This document shows positions 1 to 6,199 of a stretch of 10,721 nt of DNA, piece by piece; the first letter of the stretch is position 1, and every line of letters starts with the position of its first letter. Source of the DNA: an uncultured Treponema sp. (GTDB lineage Bacteria > Spirochaetota > Spirochaetia > Treponematales > Treponemataceae). The stretch is from NCBI GenBank assembly GCA_937902125.1, contig CALDIB010000101.1, positions 1 to 10,721 of the forward strand. The letters are read 5' to 3'. The position numbers and the translations under genes are program-made. Under the pieces are notes generated by a model. The model had not been told where the DNA came from, made no database searches, and worked only from the letters and a program-made list of their open reading frames with translations.

Positions 1-47
1 GCTTTTCTTTCCGCGACTATAAAGTTCAAAACGAAAAAGAAACAACC

Positions 48-1898
48 CTATTTTAGTCCGTTTATGTAATCGGAAAGCCACGCGCGGTCGTAAAGTTTTT
101 TTGGCTCATCGATTGGATAGTCAGGCTCAACGCCTGCGTCAATGTCAAAATACTTTCCGTTTCTGACAGCGGAAAATTTGTAGTTGCCGGAAAAAGTGAA
201 GACCGTTCCGTCAGGAGTGACGCAGGCTTGGACAGCGCAGGCGCCGCCGCCGGTTTTTCTTCCAATTAGCTTTGCGGCCTTGCTTTCCTTTAAGCAGCTT
301 GCAAGCAAGTTCCCGCAAGAAAAAGTCGAGGAACTTACAAGGCAGTAAATATTGAGAGGCCTAGAAGCGAGTGAATCCCGGGCGCCAATCATTCCGTCAA
401 GATCAATGTCCGCGCGGTATGTGTTTGAATATTCAGCGCCTATCTTGCTGTTGGCAATGTCAAGTTTGGCGTATCCCTGGACCCAGCTTAAAAAATACAT
501 GGCCGCGTCAAGGCTTCCGCCAGTGTTAAGGCTAAAATCAATGACGACGTTTTTGATTGGACTGTTCTTTCGGTTGATCTGCGAATCTGCGTAGCTAACG
601 ATGGCCACAATGTCGCTTTCGCTCAAAAGACTGTCCATCTGCTCCTGGAACGCTTGCGTGTAATACAACTGATGGTTGTCTCCAATGTTTTCAAATGAAT
701 CAAAAGTGACATAGGCGGTGTTTCCAATTTCCATATATGGAATTGGATTTCCCATTCTGTCAACGGCGCTTGATCGGGCGCGCGCTTCTTTGTCCCGCGA
801 AATTCCTTCAAGGAAGGGCTTCCAATATTCAGTTTTGGGAATTTCGGCGTCAAGCAGCAGTCTGGTTTCAAAAGACTTTCCTACATAAGGGTTCGCGGCC
901 TTCATGACGCAATGCATGTCGTCAAGATAAATCACTATAAATTCTTTTAGAGCCGCTTCCGCGATTTTTGGTTTTCCGGAAAGCAGCCGCTTTTTTAATC
1001 CGTTCTCTTCAAAAAATTTGTCGTAACGCGCGTCTTCCAAAGCTTGGTCTGTAAGGCCGTATTTTAATTCAAGCATCAAAACAAGCTCTTGGTAGTTATA
1101 AAGCGCGAGATCAGTGTCGTAATTTTTTTTATTGCCCTTGTAAAAAAGTCGCTCGATTGTTTTACCGCTTGCGTTTTTTGTCTTGTCTTCAAACGGAGCG
1201 GAGGCTTGCAGCAAGAACAAAGAGGCGCCGTTGTAAGCCATGCACAAGCCGTATTCGCTAAAAAACAAGTCTGAGATTGTGGAAACAGGCAAGAAAAAAT
1301 CACCTTGGTAAACATACATTGGTATTCCATATTTTTTGTAAAGGTCGATTTTAAGCCGTCCGCTTTGTTTTGCCGCCGCGTTTTGCGGCGAGCGTTCCAT
1401 AAGCGCGACAAGGGGAGCTCCTCGAGCGTTTTTTAAAACGTTTCCGTTTTCGTCTTTTTGATACGGATAGTTTGTCAAAAGGTCTCCTCCGTTTTTGGCG
1501 GAAGAAAATTTGCATATCATGTCGTATTCTGAAAAAACAATGCTGCCGTCGCTTGCGTCAAAGCGAGCGGACGCTCCGTTTTCCCGAGAAAAAACCGCTG
1601 TATTTCCGTTGACTTCATATTTATGGTCGTGGCCCTCGTCCGCTTCTATAAATTCCAAAGCCTTGTCAAAAAAGTAAAAGGCCACTTCCAAGTCCATGTA
1701 AGGAATGGAATACTTTTCGTTAAAAAAGACAAGCTGCATCGGCTGGTTCCACTTGTTGGAGGCTCCAAGAACGTAAAGCTCGACTTCCTTTGAGGCGACT
1801 GACCTTACCTCAAGTCCATTGCCGCCGGCTTGTTGCGCCACAAGCGGAAGCGTCGCAAAAAAAGCGGCCACCAAAAATAATTTTTTCACCAATTTCAT
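48..1898 (-). CDS. Secreted S41 (C-terminal processing / IRBP-type) peptidase-like protein
   Basis: This 616-residue protein has a typical Sec signal peptide: Lys near the N-terminus, a hydrophobic stretch over residues 7-20, and probable cleavage after LVA (residue 21). It therefore probably acts in the periplasm or at the cell surface. The first ~380 residues match nothing I recognise. The C-terminal third carries the S41 fold: NVVIDFSLNTGGS (the LRxNxGG-like strand), then SSSTFSCGN with the likely nucleophile Ser527, then LIGRKTGGGA. The Lys found about 25 residues after Ser in CtpA-type enzymes is Gly here; TGGGA at this place is usual for IRBP-like S41 members, so activity is plausible but the catalytic partner is uncertain. 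The start is supported by GGAG 5 nt upstream (TTTGGAGTTTATATG) and the signal peptide directly after it. It is transcribed away from the lipid operons. Substrate unknown. The S41 assignment is fairly firm, the role is not. Confidence 0.8.
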   Translation of the reverse strand: MKLVKKLFLVAAFFATLPLVAQQAGGNGLEVRSVASKEVELYVLGASNKWNQPMQLVFFNEKYSIPYMDLEVAFYFFDKALEFIEADEGHDHKYEVNGNTAVFSRENGASARFDASDGSIVFSEYDMICKFSSAKNGGDLLTNYPYQKDENGNVLKNARGAPLVALMERSPQNAAAKQSGRLKIDLYKKYGIPMYVYQGDFFLPVSTISDLFFSEYGLCMAYNGASLFLLQASAPFEDKTKNASGKTIERLFYKGNKKNYDTDLALYNYQELVLMLELKYGLTDQALEDARYDKFFEENGLKKRLLSGKPKIAEAALKEFIVIYLDDMHCVMKAANPYVGKSFETRLLLDAEIPKTEYWKPFLEGISRDKEARARSSAVDRMGNPIPYMEIGNTAYVTFDSFENIGDNHQLYYTQAFQEQMDSLLSESDIVAIVSYADSQINRKNSPIKNVVIDFSLNTGGSLDAAMYFLSWVQGYAKLDIANSKIGAEYSNTYRADIDLDGMIGARDSLASRPLNIYCLVSSSTFSCGNLLASCLKESKAAKLIGRKTGGGACAVQACVTPDGTVFTFSGNYKFSAVRNGKYFDIDAGVEPDYPIDEPKKLYDRAWLSDYINGLK

Positions 1899-1915
1899 AT
1901 AAACTCCAAAGTCGT

Positions 1916-1944
1916 ATTTTAGCCGCCAAGCCTCTATTAGTCAA
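1916..1944 (-). promoter_or_regulatory. Sigma-70-type promoter of the S41 gene
   Basis: On the minus strand TTGACT (1939-1944) and TAAAAT (1916-1921) are separated by exactly 17 nt. Transcription would start near 1909, giving a ~10-nt leader that contains the GGAG ribosome site. No competing promoter is visible in the gap. Confidence 0.7.
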
Positions 1945-2002
1945 CAAACGCTCAAACAAAATCCTTGCGCAAAAAAAAGCGCCAAAGCGTTGGGACACAC
2001 GA

Positions 2003-2082
2003 CGCAGGGAGGAGCAGTTGCAAGCGCATCGGGCTTATAACCCGAACCCCGGGAGTTCAAGCCCCTCCCCCCTTCTCCGCTA
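2003..2082 (+). pseudogene. Decayed initiator tRNA-Met (fMet) copy, anticodon position UAU
   Basis: Aligned base by base with the intact tRNA at 4748, this copy shares about 60 of 73 positions, including the 10-nt leader GGACACACGA, the CGCAGGG acceptor 5' strand, and the TCGGG/CCCGA anticodon stem. Damage: position 8 is A, G19 is C, the D stem has an A-G mismatch (11-24), C34 is T (anticodon CAT to TAT), the T stem has an A-C mismatch, and the acceptor 3' strand no longer pairs. A short insertion near 2071-2077 may separate the acceptor end, with the CGCTA at 2078-2082 as its remnant. Its promoter has also decayed: TTGCGC (1965-1970) stands where the intact gene has TTGACA, and no -10 remains. 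No terminator follows. It is almost surely not a working tRNA. Confidence 0.8.
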
Positions 2083-2105
2083 TAGCAATGCAGCCGTCTT
2101 TGCGC

Positions 2106-2122
2106 TATAATTTTTTTTAGAA
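2106..2122 (+). promoter_or_regulatory. Promoter -10 element of lipid operon 1, predicted leaderless
   Basis: A perfect TATAAT (2106-2111) preceded by GCGC lies only 10 nt before the ATG at 2122, so the transcript should begin at about 2118-2121. No Shine-Dalgarno sequence fits (TTTTTTTTAGA precedes the ATG). The -35 is weak (TAGCAA at 2083-2088). The same GCGCTATAAT stands at the same place before the paralogue at 5162. An upstream start site cannot be excluded. Confidence 0.55.
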
Positions 2123-3153
2123 TGAAGAAAAAAGTTTTGTGGGCGGTCTTTTCGCTCTGCCTTTCAATACTGACAATAAACGCGCTTTTTTACAACAGCG
2201 GACTTTCTCTGCCCGAGTTCTTGCAGGACTTAAAGGAAGCGTCGCCGCGCTGGCTTTTTTTGGCCGGCCTTTGCATGTTGGCGTTCATATTTTTTGAAGG
2301 ACGCGCGCTTGTCTTGATTTTGCGAACGTTAGGATATCCCGCAAAAAAACGAAGGGGCTTTCTTTACGCATCGGCCGACATTTACTTTTCTTCTATCACT
2401 CCGTCGGCCAGCGGCGGGCAGCCGGCAAGCGCCTACTTTATGCGCAAGGACGGAATTTCTGGCGCGGCGGCAACAGTCACGCTCATCATAAACCTTACGA
2501 TGTATACGCTTGCGATTATCACGCTAGGCTTTGTTTCCGTAATCTGCTTTCCTGACATTTTTTTTAAATATGAACTTTCGTGCAAGATAATGATTTTGTT
2601 CGGAATCACGATAATGTTCGCGATGACAGTTTTTTTTATTTTGCTTCTAAAGAATCAAAGCGTGATTTTAAAAGTCGGAAGCCTTATAGTTAAGGCGATA
2701 AAAAAGTTCGGCTTTAAGGCCGCGGCAGAAAAAGCAAAGGCCCGCCTTGACTCCACCATTGAAAACTACAACAATTGTGTCGCGACGGCCGCGGGCAAAA
2801 AAGGACTTTTGACAAAAACATTTTTTTTAAATTTGGCGCAAAGGGCGGCGCAAATTTTGGTCACGGTCTTTTGCCATTTCGCCATGGGCGGAAGTCTTAT
2901 GGACGGCCCGCGAGTTTTTGCTGTCCAGACATACACGGTGATTGGCTCAAACTTCATTCCAGTTCCTGGAGCGGTGGGAATTTCGGAATACTTGATGTAT
3001 TACGGACATTCAACGATGCTTGGCGACGAGGCGTCTTATTCGCTCGCGCTTTTAAGCCGAGGAATTTCGTTTTACACTTGCAGCGCCATAAGCATCTTTA
3101 CCGTAATTTTGGGATACATTTTAATTAGATTGAAAAAAAACACGGAGGAGTGA
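2122..3153 (+). CDS. Flippase-like membrane protein, LPG-synthase TM / YbhN family (copy 1)
   Basis: This 343-residue polytopic membrane protein belongs to the family of the MprF flippase domain and YbhN/AglD (PF03706-like). Visible marks are a charged MKKK start followed by a membrane segment (about 5-23), FFEGRALVLILRTLGY (57-72), the TPSASGGQP loop (93-101) followed by AYFMRKDG, several later hydrophobic segments, and PVPGAVGISEYL near the C-terminus, a typical family ending. MprF relatives move lysyl-phosphatidylglycerol across the membrane, but this protein has no aminoacyl-transferase domain. It is first in an operon with pssA and psd, which suggests it handles PS, PE or a precursor (inference). 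The ATG is chosen because the protein aligns from residue 1 with the paralogue at 5162 and sits 10 nt after TATAAT. It ends 9 nt before pssA. Family assignment is firm; the substrate is unknown. Confidence 0.85.
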   Translation: MKKKVLWAVFSLCLSILTINALFYNSGLSLPEFLQDLKEASPRWLFLAGLCMLAFIFFEGRALVLILRTLGYPAKKRRGFLYASADIYFSSITPSASGGQPASAYFMRKDGISGAAATVTLIINLTMYTLAIITLGFVSVICFPDIFFKYELSCKIMILFGITIMFAMTVFFILLLKNQSVILKVGSLIVKAIKKFGFKAAAEKAKARLDSTIENYNNCVATAAGKKGLLTKTFFLNLAQRAAQILVTVFCHFAMGGSLMDGPRVFAVQTYTVIGSNFIPVPGAVGISEYLMYYGHSTMLGDEASYSLALLSRGISFYTCSAISIFTVILGYILIRLKKNTEE

Positions 3154-3162
3154 TAAAAACTT

Positions 3163-3870
3163 ATGATTGGCTTTTACGACTACACGGTAGTTTTAACTTA
3201 TCTTTCGATGCTTTCCGCCACAACGGGAATCGTTCTTTGCCTAAACGACATCGGCCATCCATACCTTGGAATGTTTTTCCTAATGTTCTGCGGTTTGTGC
3301 GACGCTTTTGACGGAAAGGTCGCGCGCACAAAAAAAGACCGCACCGACCAGATGAAACGCTTTGGCGTTCAAATTGACTCGCTTTCGGACTTGGTGGCCT
3401 TTGGCCTCTTGCCGGCTTGCATCGGAATCGCAATGCTTAGAAGCAGCATTGAATTTTCAATTTTTCCTGACTTTAAATTTCTTCACCTCGCCGACAAGTC
3501 CGCGACCATAAAAGTGATTCTTACGGCCATAGCCGTTTTGTACGCTCTTGCGGCGATGATTCGCTTGGCATACTTTAACGTTCTTGAAGAGGAACGGCAA
3601 AAAAAAGAGGGCGGCGAAAACAAAATGTTCGTGGGCCTTCCGGTAACAAGCGCGGCGCTTGTGTTCCCCACAATTCTTTTGGTTCACATTTTTTCAAGCG
3701 CGGATCTTACGCTCTTGTATTTTATGTTCCTCGCGATTGTGGGCGCTTTGTTCGTGTCTAGCGTTCAAATAAAAAAGCCTTCGACAAAACATATTCTAAT
3801 AATGATTTTAATCGGCCTTATGGAAGCACTCGCGCTCGCATGGGTTTTTGTCGTGATGAAAAAGCAGTGA
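3163..3870 (+). CDS. pssA: CDP-diacylglycerol-serine O-phosphatidyltransferase (copy 1)
   Basis: PssA joins CDP-diacylglycerol and L-serine to give phosphatidylserine and CMP, the first committed step to PE, at the inner membrane. The 235-residue protein has the complete CDP-alcohol phosphotransferase motif: D47-x2-D50-G51-x2-A54-R55-x12-G68-x3-D72-x3-D76. Hydrophobic segments lie at about 8-27, 33-47, 75-95, 117-137 and in the C-terminal third. The long x12 spacing is longer than the usual x8 and, from memory, fits a PssA subgroup also seen in clostridia. Serine as acceptor is inferred from the following psd gene. GGAGGAG (3144-3150), inside the end of the previous gene, serves as ribosome site though 12 nt is a long spacing. 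Psd begins 7 nt after the stop. All active-site Asp residues are present. Confidence 0.9.
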   Translation: MIGFYDYTVVLTYLSMLSATTGIVLCLNDIGHPYLGMFFLMFCGLCDAFDGKVARTKKDRTDQMKRFGVQIDSLSDLVAFGLLPACIGIAMLRSSIEFSIFPDFKFLHLADKSATIKVILTAIAVLYALAAMIRLAYFNVLEEERQKKEGGENKMFVGLPVTSAALVFPTILLVHIFSSADLTLLYFMFLAIVGALFVSSVQIKKPSTKHILIMILIGLMEALALAWVFVVMKKQ

Positions 3871-3877
3871 CTTTTTT

Positions 3878-4708
3878 ATGGACGCTCTTTCTTTTTTATA
3901 CAAGACAATTTTTGGCCGCGCAGTCCTAAAAATTTTGGCGGGCCGCGATGTTTCAAAACTTTGCGGAAAATTTTTGGACTCGCGCATTTCCGCAAAACTT
4001 ATAAAAGGATTTTCTAAAAAGAACAAAATAAATTTAGAAGAATACCAGCTTGACGGAATAAAAAGCTTTAACGAATTTTTTAGGCGAAAGATAAAAGACG
4101 GACGCAGGCCTTTTGTTATGGACAAAAACATTTTGTGCGCGCCGTGCGACGGACTTCTTTTAGTTTGGAATATACAAGAAGGAACGGTAATTCCTGTAAA
4201 GCAGTCGCAATTTACTATTGATTCCCTTTTACAAGACAAAGACTTGGCCGCGCGATTTGACGGAGGCCTTTGCCTGGTATTTCGCCTTTGCGTTGACAAC
4301 TACCACAGATACGCCTACGCCGACGGCGGGCAAAAAGGCCCGAATGTTTTTATTCCCGGAAAGCTGCACACCGTGCGGCCAATCGCCTTGCGCTCGCTTC
4401 CGGTCTTTGCGGAAAACTGCCGCGAATGGACTGCAATACAAAGCCCCAACTTTGGACTTTTTGTTCAAATGGAAGTGGGCGCCATGCTCGTTGGAAAAAT
4501 CGTGAACCATCACGGCGAGTCGCTTGTTGTCCGCGGACAAGAAAAAGGCTATTTTGAATACGGCGGTTCGACGATAATTTTGCTTTTAAAAAAAGGCGCG
4601 GCAAAAATAGACGAAGGCATTTTGCAAAAGTCACGGCAGGGAATTGAAAGCCCGGTAAAGATGGGACAAAGAATCGGCGAAGCGACATACGTCAACAAAA
4701 TCTCTTGA
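3878..4708 (+). CDS. psd: Phosphatidylserine decarboxylase proenzyme (copy 1)
   Basis: Psd converts phosphatidylserine to phosphatidylethanolamine with a pyruvoyl cofactor made by self-cleavage. The 276-residue proenzyme shows FNEFFRRKIKDGRRPF (64-79), APCDG with D91, VDNYHRY with H143, the MEVGAMLVGKIVNH stretch (198-211), and the cleavage motif GGST, cut between G230 and S231 to give a long beta and a short alpha chain. GGST replaces the LGST of E. coli. The second His of the HRxH motif of many Psd enzymes is Ala146 here. No Shine-Dalgarno site is visible, so translation probably depends on ribosomes finishing pssA 7 nt upstream. The last residues (VNKIS) are encoded by DNA matching the flank upstream of the tRNA, and copy 2 ends differently, so this end was rebuilt at the duplication junction. 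The TGA stop lies inside the tRNA -35 box. Confidence 0.9.
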   Translation: MDALSFLYKTIFGRAVLKILAGRDVSKLCGKFLDSRISAKLIKGFSKKNKINLEEYQLDGIKSFNEFFRRKIKDGRRPFVMDKNILCAPCDGLLLVWNIQEGTVIPVKQSQFTIDSLLQDKDLAARFDGGLCLVFRLCVDNYHRYAYADGGQKGPNVFIPGKLHTVRPIALRSLPVFAENCREWTAIQSPNFGLFVQMEVGAMLVGKIVNHHGESLVVRGQEKGYFEYGGSTIILLLKKGAAKIDEGILQKSRQGIESPVKMGQRIGEATYVNKIS

Positions 4709-4733
4709 CAAAAAAAAGCAAAAGCGCTAGAGT
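4705..4733 (+). promoter_or_regulatory. Promoter of the initiator tRNA, overlapping the psd stop codon
   Basis: A perfect TTGACA (4705-4710) is followed by a 17-nt spacer and TAGAGT (4728-4733), placing the start near 4740, a few bases before the tRNA 5' end at 4748. The TGA inside TTGACA (4706-4708) is the stop codon of psd copy 1. There is no terminator between psd and the tRNA, so readthrough from the operon would add to tRNA transcription. Confidence 0.75.
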
Positions 4734-4747
4734 ATTCGGACACACGA

Positions 4748-4820
4748 CGCAGGGTGGAGCAGTTGGAAGCTCGTCGGGCTCATAACCCGAAGGCCGGGGG
4801 TTCAAGTCCCTCCCCTGCTA
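4748..4820 (+). tRNA. Initiator tRNA-fMet (anticodon CAU)
   Basis: All arms fold by hand: acceptor CGCAGGG/CCCTGCT, D stem GAGC/GCTC, anticodon stem TCGGG/CCCGA around loop CTCATAA with CAT at 4781-4783 (positions 34-36), and T stem GGGGG/CCCTC around TTCAAGT. Initiator hallmarks are the unpaired first position, three consecutive G-C pairs closing the anticodon stem, and A11-U24 in the D stem. The mismatch is C1-U72 rather than the usual C1-A72. Discriminator is A73; CCA is not encoded. It charges with Met and is formylated to start translation. It has its own promoter upstream and a terminator immediately downstream. Confidence 0.95.
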
Positions 4821-4823
4821 TGC

Positions 4824-4853
4824 AAACCGTTTCCACAATGGAAACGGTTTTTT
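4824..4853 (+). terminator. Rho-independent terminator after tRNA-fMet
   Basis: An 11-bp perfect stem (AAACCGTTTCC at 4824-4834 with GGAAACGGTTT at 4840-4850) with a 5-nt ACAAT loop is followed by a T run broken by one G. It ends the tRNA transcript and is also the first terminator available to lipid operon 1. Confidence 0.85.
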
Positions 4854-4894
4854 GTTTTTAAATCGCTTGCGGTAAAATCGACTGGGACTTGAAA

Positions 4895-4984
4895 CGGAGC
4901 GAGCGCGGCGACAGCCGAAGAGCCGCCAAGGACGGCGGCGGCAGCGAGCGCAGGCGGCCTGTAAGGAGCGGACACGATGTCCGC
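4895..4984 (+). repeat. GC-rich block with three hairpins (REP-like)
   Basis: Within very G-rich DNA lie three inverted repeats: GCCGCC/GGCGGC (4922-4927 and 4934-4939), CAGG/CCTG (4951-4961), and GCGGACA/TGTCCGC with a 3-nt loop (4968-4984). No T run follows, so these are not terminators. The composition is unlike the neighbouring coding DNA. It resembles dispersed intergenic palindromic repeats, but only one copy is in this window, so repeat status is a guess. Confidence 0.4.
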
Positions 4985-5015
4985 GACTGAAAGGCAAGTC
5001 CCTCCCCTGCTAACC

Positions 5016-5049
5016 AAAACGCTTTCCGATTACGGGAGGCGTTTTTTTT
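5016..5049 (+). terminator. Second Rho-independent terminator
   Basis: AAAACGCTTTCC (5016-5027) pairs with GGGAGGCGTTTT (5034-5045), allowing three G-T pairs, around a short loop and followed by an unbroken T run to 5049. It stands after the duplicated tRNA 3' end just as the first terminator stands after the real one. It insulates lipid operon 2 from upstream transcription. Confidence 0.8.
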
Positions 5050-5147
5050 ACGCTCAAAAGTTTTCGCGATACGACTGGCCTTGAAACTAAGCGGACGCGA
5101 TTGACGGCGGCCCGCAAAAGCCCCTTTATTAAAATAGCAATTCGCGC

Positions 5148-5162
5148 TATAATCGTTGGGAA
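5148..5162 (+). promoter_or_regulatory. Promoter -10 element of lipid operon 2, predicted leaderless
   Basis: A perfect TATAAT (5148-5153), again within GCGCTATAAT, ends 8 nt before the ATG at 5162, so the mRNA should start within a few bases of that codon. TTTATT (5125-5130) at 17-nt spacing is a weak -35. The bases before the ATG (CGTTGGGA) hold no good ribosome site. Confidence 0.55.
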
Positions 5163-6199
5163 TGAAGAAAAAGCTTTTATGGGCGGTCTTTTCGCTGTGT
5201 CTTTCGATTCTTACGATACACGCGCTGTTTTACAACAGCGGACTTTCCATTGCCGAATTGTCAAAAGACATTAAAGAAGCGTCTCCCGTTTGGCTGATTC
5301 CGGCCTGCTTGTGCATGCTGGGCTTCATCTTTTTTGAAGGCCGCGCGCTCGTCTTGATTTTGAGAACCTTGGGCTATCCCGCCAAAAAGCGGAGGGGCTT
5401 TCTTTACGCCGCCGCCGACATTTACTTTTCTTCAATCACGCCGTCGGCAAGCGGAGGCCAGCCGGCCAGCGCCTACTTTATGCGCAAAGACGGAATTTCA
5501 GGAGTGGCGGCCACAGTTTCGCTAATTCTAAACTTGACGATGTACACGCTGGCCATCATAACCCTTGGCGTTCTTTCAATAGTTTTTTTTCCGGGAGTTT
5601 TCGCAAACTACGACTTGCCTTGCAAAGTTATGATTTTGATAGGAATCGCCATGATGCTGGCGCTTACGTTTTTCTTCATTCTTCTTTTAAAGAACCAAGC
5701 GATTATTTTAAATGTGGGAAACCTTGTGATTTCGGTCATAAAAAAATTCCGCTTTAACGCCGCGGCGGAACGAGCCAAGACCCGCCTTGACACCATGATT
5801 CAAAATTACAACAACTGCGTCCAAACAGTTTCCGGCAAAAAAGGCCTTTTGGCAAAAACATACCTTTTAAATTTGGCGCAGCGGACGGCTCAAATTATGG
5901 TCACAGTTTTTTGCCACTACGCCATGCGGGGAAGTTTTGAGCAAGGCCCCAGAGTTTTTGCCGTCCAAACATACACTGTGATGGGCTCCAATTTCATTCC
6001 AGTTCCGGGAGCCGTCGGCATTTCAGAATACTTGATGTATTACGGACATTCGGCTCTGCAAGGACAAGACGGAGCCTATTCCCTTGCGATCTTAAGCCGG
6101 GGAATTTCATTTTACACTTGCAGCGCCATAAGCATTCTTACGGTTCTGTTGGGATACATATTCATTCGTCTAAAGAAAAACAAAGAGGCTTCTTTATGA
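5162..6199 (+). CDS. Flippase-like membrane protein, LPG-synthase TM / YbhN family (copy 2)
   Basis: This 345-residue paralogue of the protein at 2122 keeps every family mark: MKKK plus N-terminal membrane helix, FFEGRALVLILRTLGY, TPSASGGQP (93-101), AYFMRKDG, and PVPGAVGISEYL near the C-terminus. Most changes from copy 1 are conservative or lie in loops such as residues 29-38. A TTG two codons upstream (5156) is possible, but ATG at 5162 gives exact alignment with copy 1 and follows the -10 box at the matching distance. Its stop overlaps the next start (ATGA at 6196-6199), tighter than the 9-nt gap in copy 1, so the two proteins are probably translationally coupled. Substrate unknown; lipid transport in the PE pathway is an inference from context. 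Confidence 0.85.
   Translation: MKKKLLWAVFSLCLSILTIHALFYNSGLSIAELSKDIKEASPVWLIPACLCMLGFIFFEGRALVLILRTLGYPAKKRRGFLYAAADIYFSSITPSASGGQPASAYFMRKDGISGVAATVSLILNLTMYTLAIITLGVLSIVFFPGVFANYDLPCKVMILIGIAMMLALTFFFILLLKNQAIILNVGNLVISVIKKFRFNAAAERAKTRLDTMIQNYNNCVQTVSGKKGLLAKTYLLNLAQRTAQIMVTVFCHYAMRGSFEQGPRVFAVQTYTVMGSNFIPVPGAVGISEYLMYYGHSALQGQDGAYSLAILSRGISFYTCSAISILTVLLGYIFIRLKKNKEASL

Larger units (their letters stand above)
1951..4690 (+). repeat. Tandem duplication, unit 1 (tRNA remnant + three lipid genes)
   Basis: This block is homologous, in the same order and orientation, to 4691-7722. Matching parts are the tRNA upstream flank (TCAAACAAAATC near 1952 against TCAACAAAATC near 4692), the tRNA, a CGCTATAAT promoter, and three genes. 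PssA copies differ at about 25 of 235 residues by hand alignment. DNA differs much more at third codon positions, so the duplication is old. The two units differ by about 295 bp between tRNA and first gene. Limits are approximate. Confidence 0.85.
4803..5095 (+). repeat. Imperfect 192-193 bp tandem repeat with duplicated tRNA 3' end
   Basis: CAAGTCCCTCCCCTGCTA occurs at 4803-4820 as the tRNA 3' end and again, identical, at 4995-5012. Both copies are followed by a Rho-independent terminator and then by CGACTGG plus CTTGAAAC (4879-4895 and 5072-5087). The order and spacing match, so this is a diverged tandem duplication of the tRNA tail, terminator and flank. This and the neighbouring terminators account for most of the 341-bp gap 4821-5161; no credible gene is seen there. 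Confidence 0.7.

Noticed and set aside
2111..2828. Runs of eight T (2111-2118, 2558-2565, 2630-2637, 2821-2828) as phase-variation tracts
   Set aside because: Most encode Phe-rich membrane helices; the lengths are modest, and copy 2 keeps similar runs only where Phe codons demand it. The tract between -10 and ATG at 2111 is the only one worth checking by reads.
4803..5012. attL/attR of a tiny integrated element at the tRNA 3' end
   Set aside because: The 18-bp repeat at a tRNA end is suggestive, but the 174 bp between holds no integrase or gene, and the matching terminators and flank indicate a tandem duplication.
4802..5017. Minus-strand open frame of 71 codons across the tRNA tail and GC-rich block
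   Set aside because: It reads through the tRNA 3' end, both hairpin regions and the repeat, has no ribosome site, and its two ends look alike only because the tRNA tail is repeated.
5156..5161. TTG start two codons upstream for flippase copy 2
   Set aside because: It would lie at or before the predicted mRNA 5' end, and copy 1 aligns from the ATG at 5162.
6118..6195. Upstream in-frame ATG for pssA copy 2
   Set aside because: The extra 26 residues are an out-of-frame reading of the flippase C-terminus and are absent from copy 1, which starts at the equivalent of 6196.
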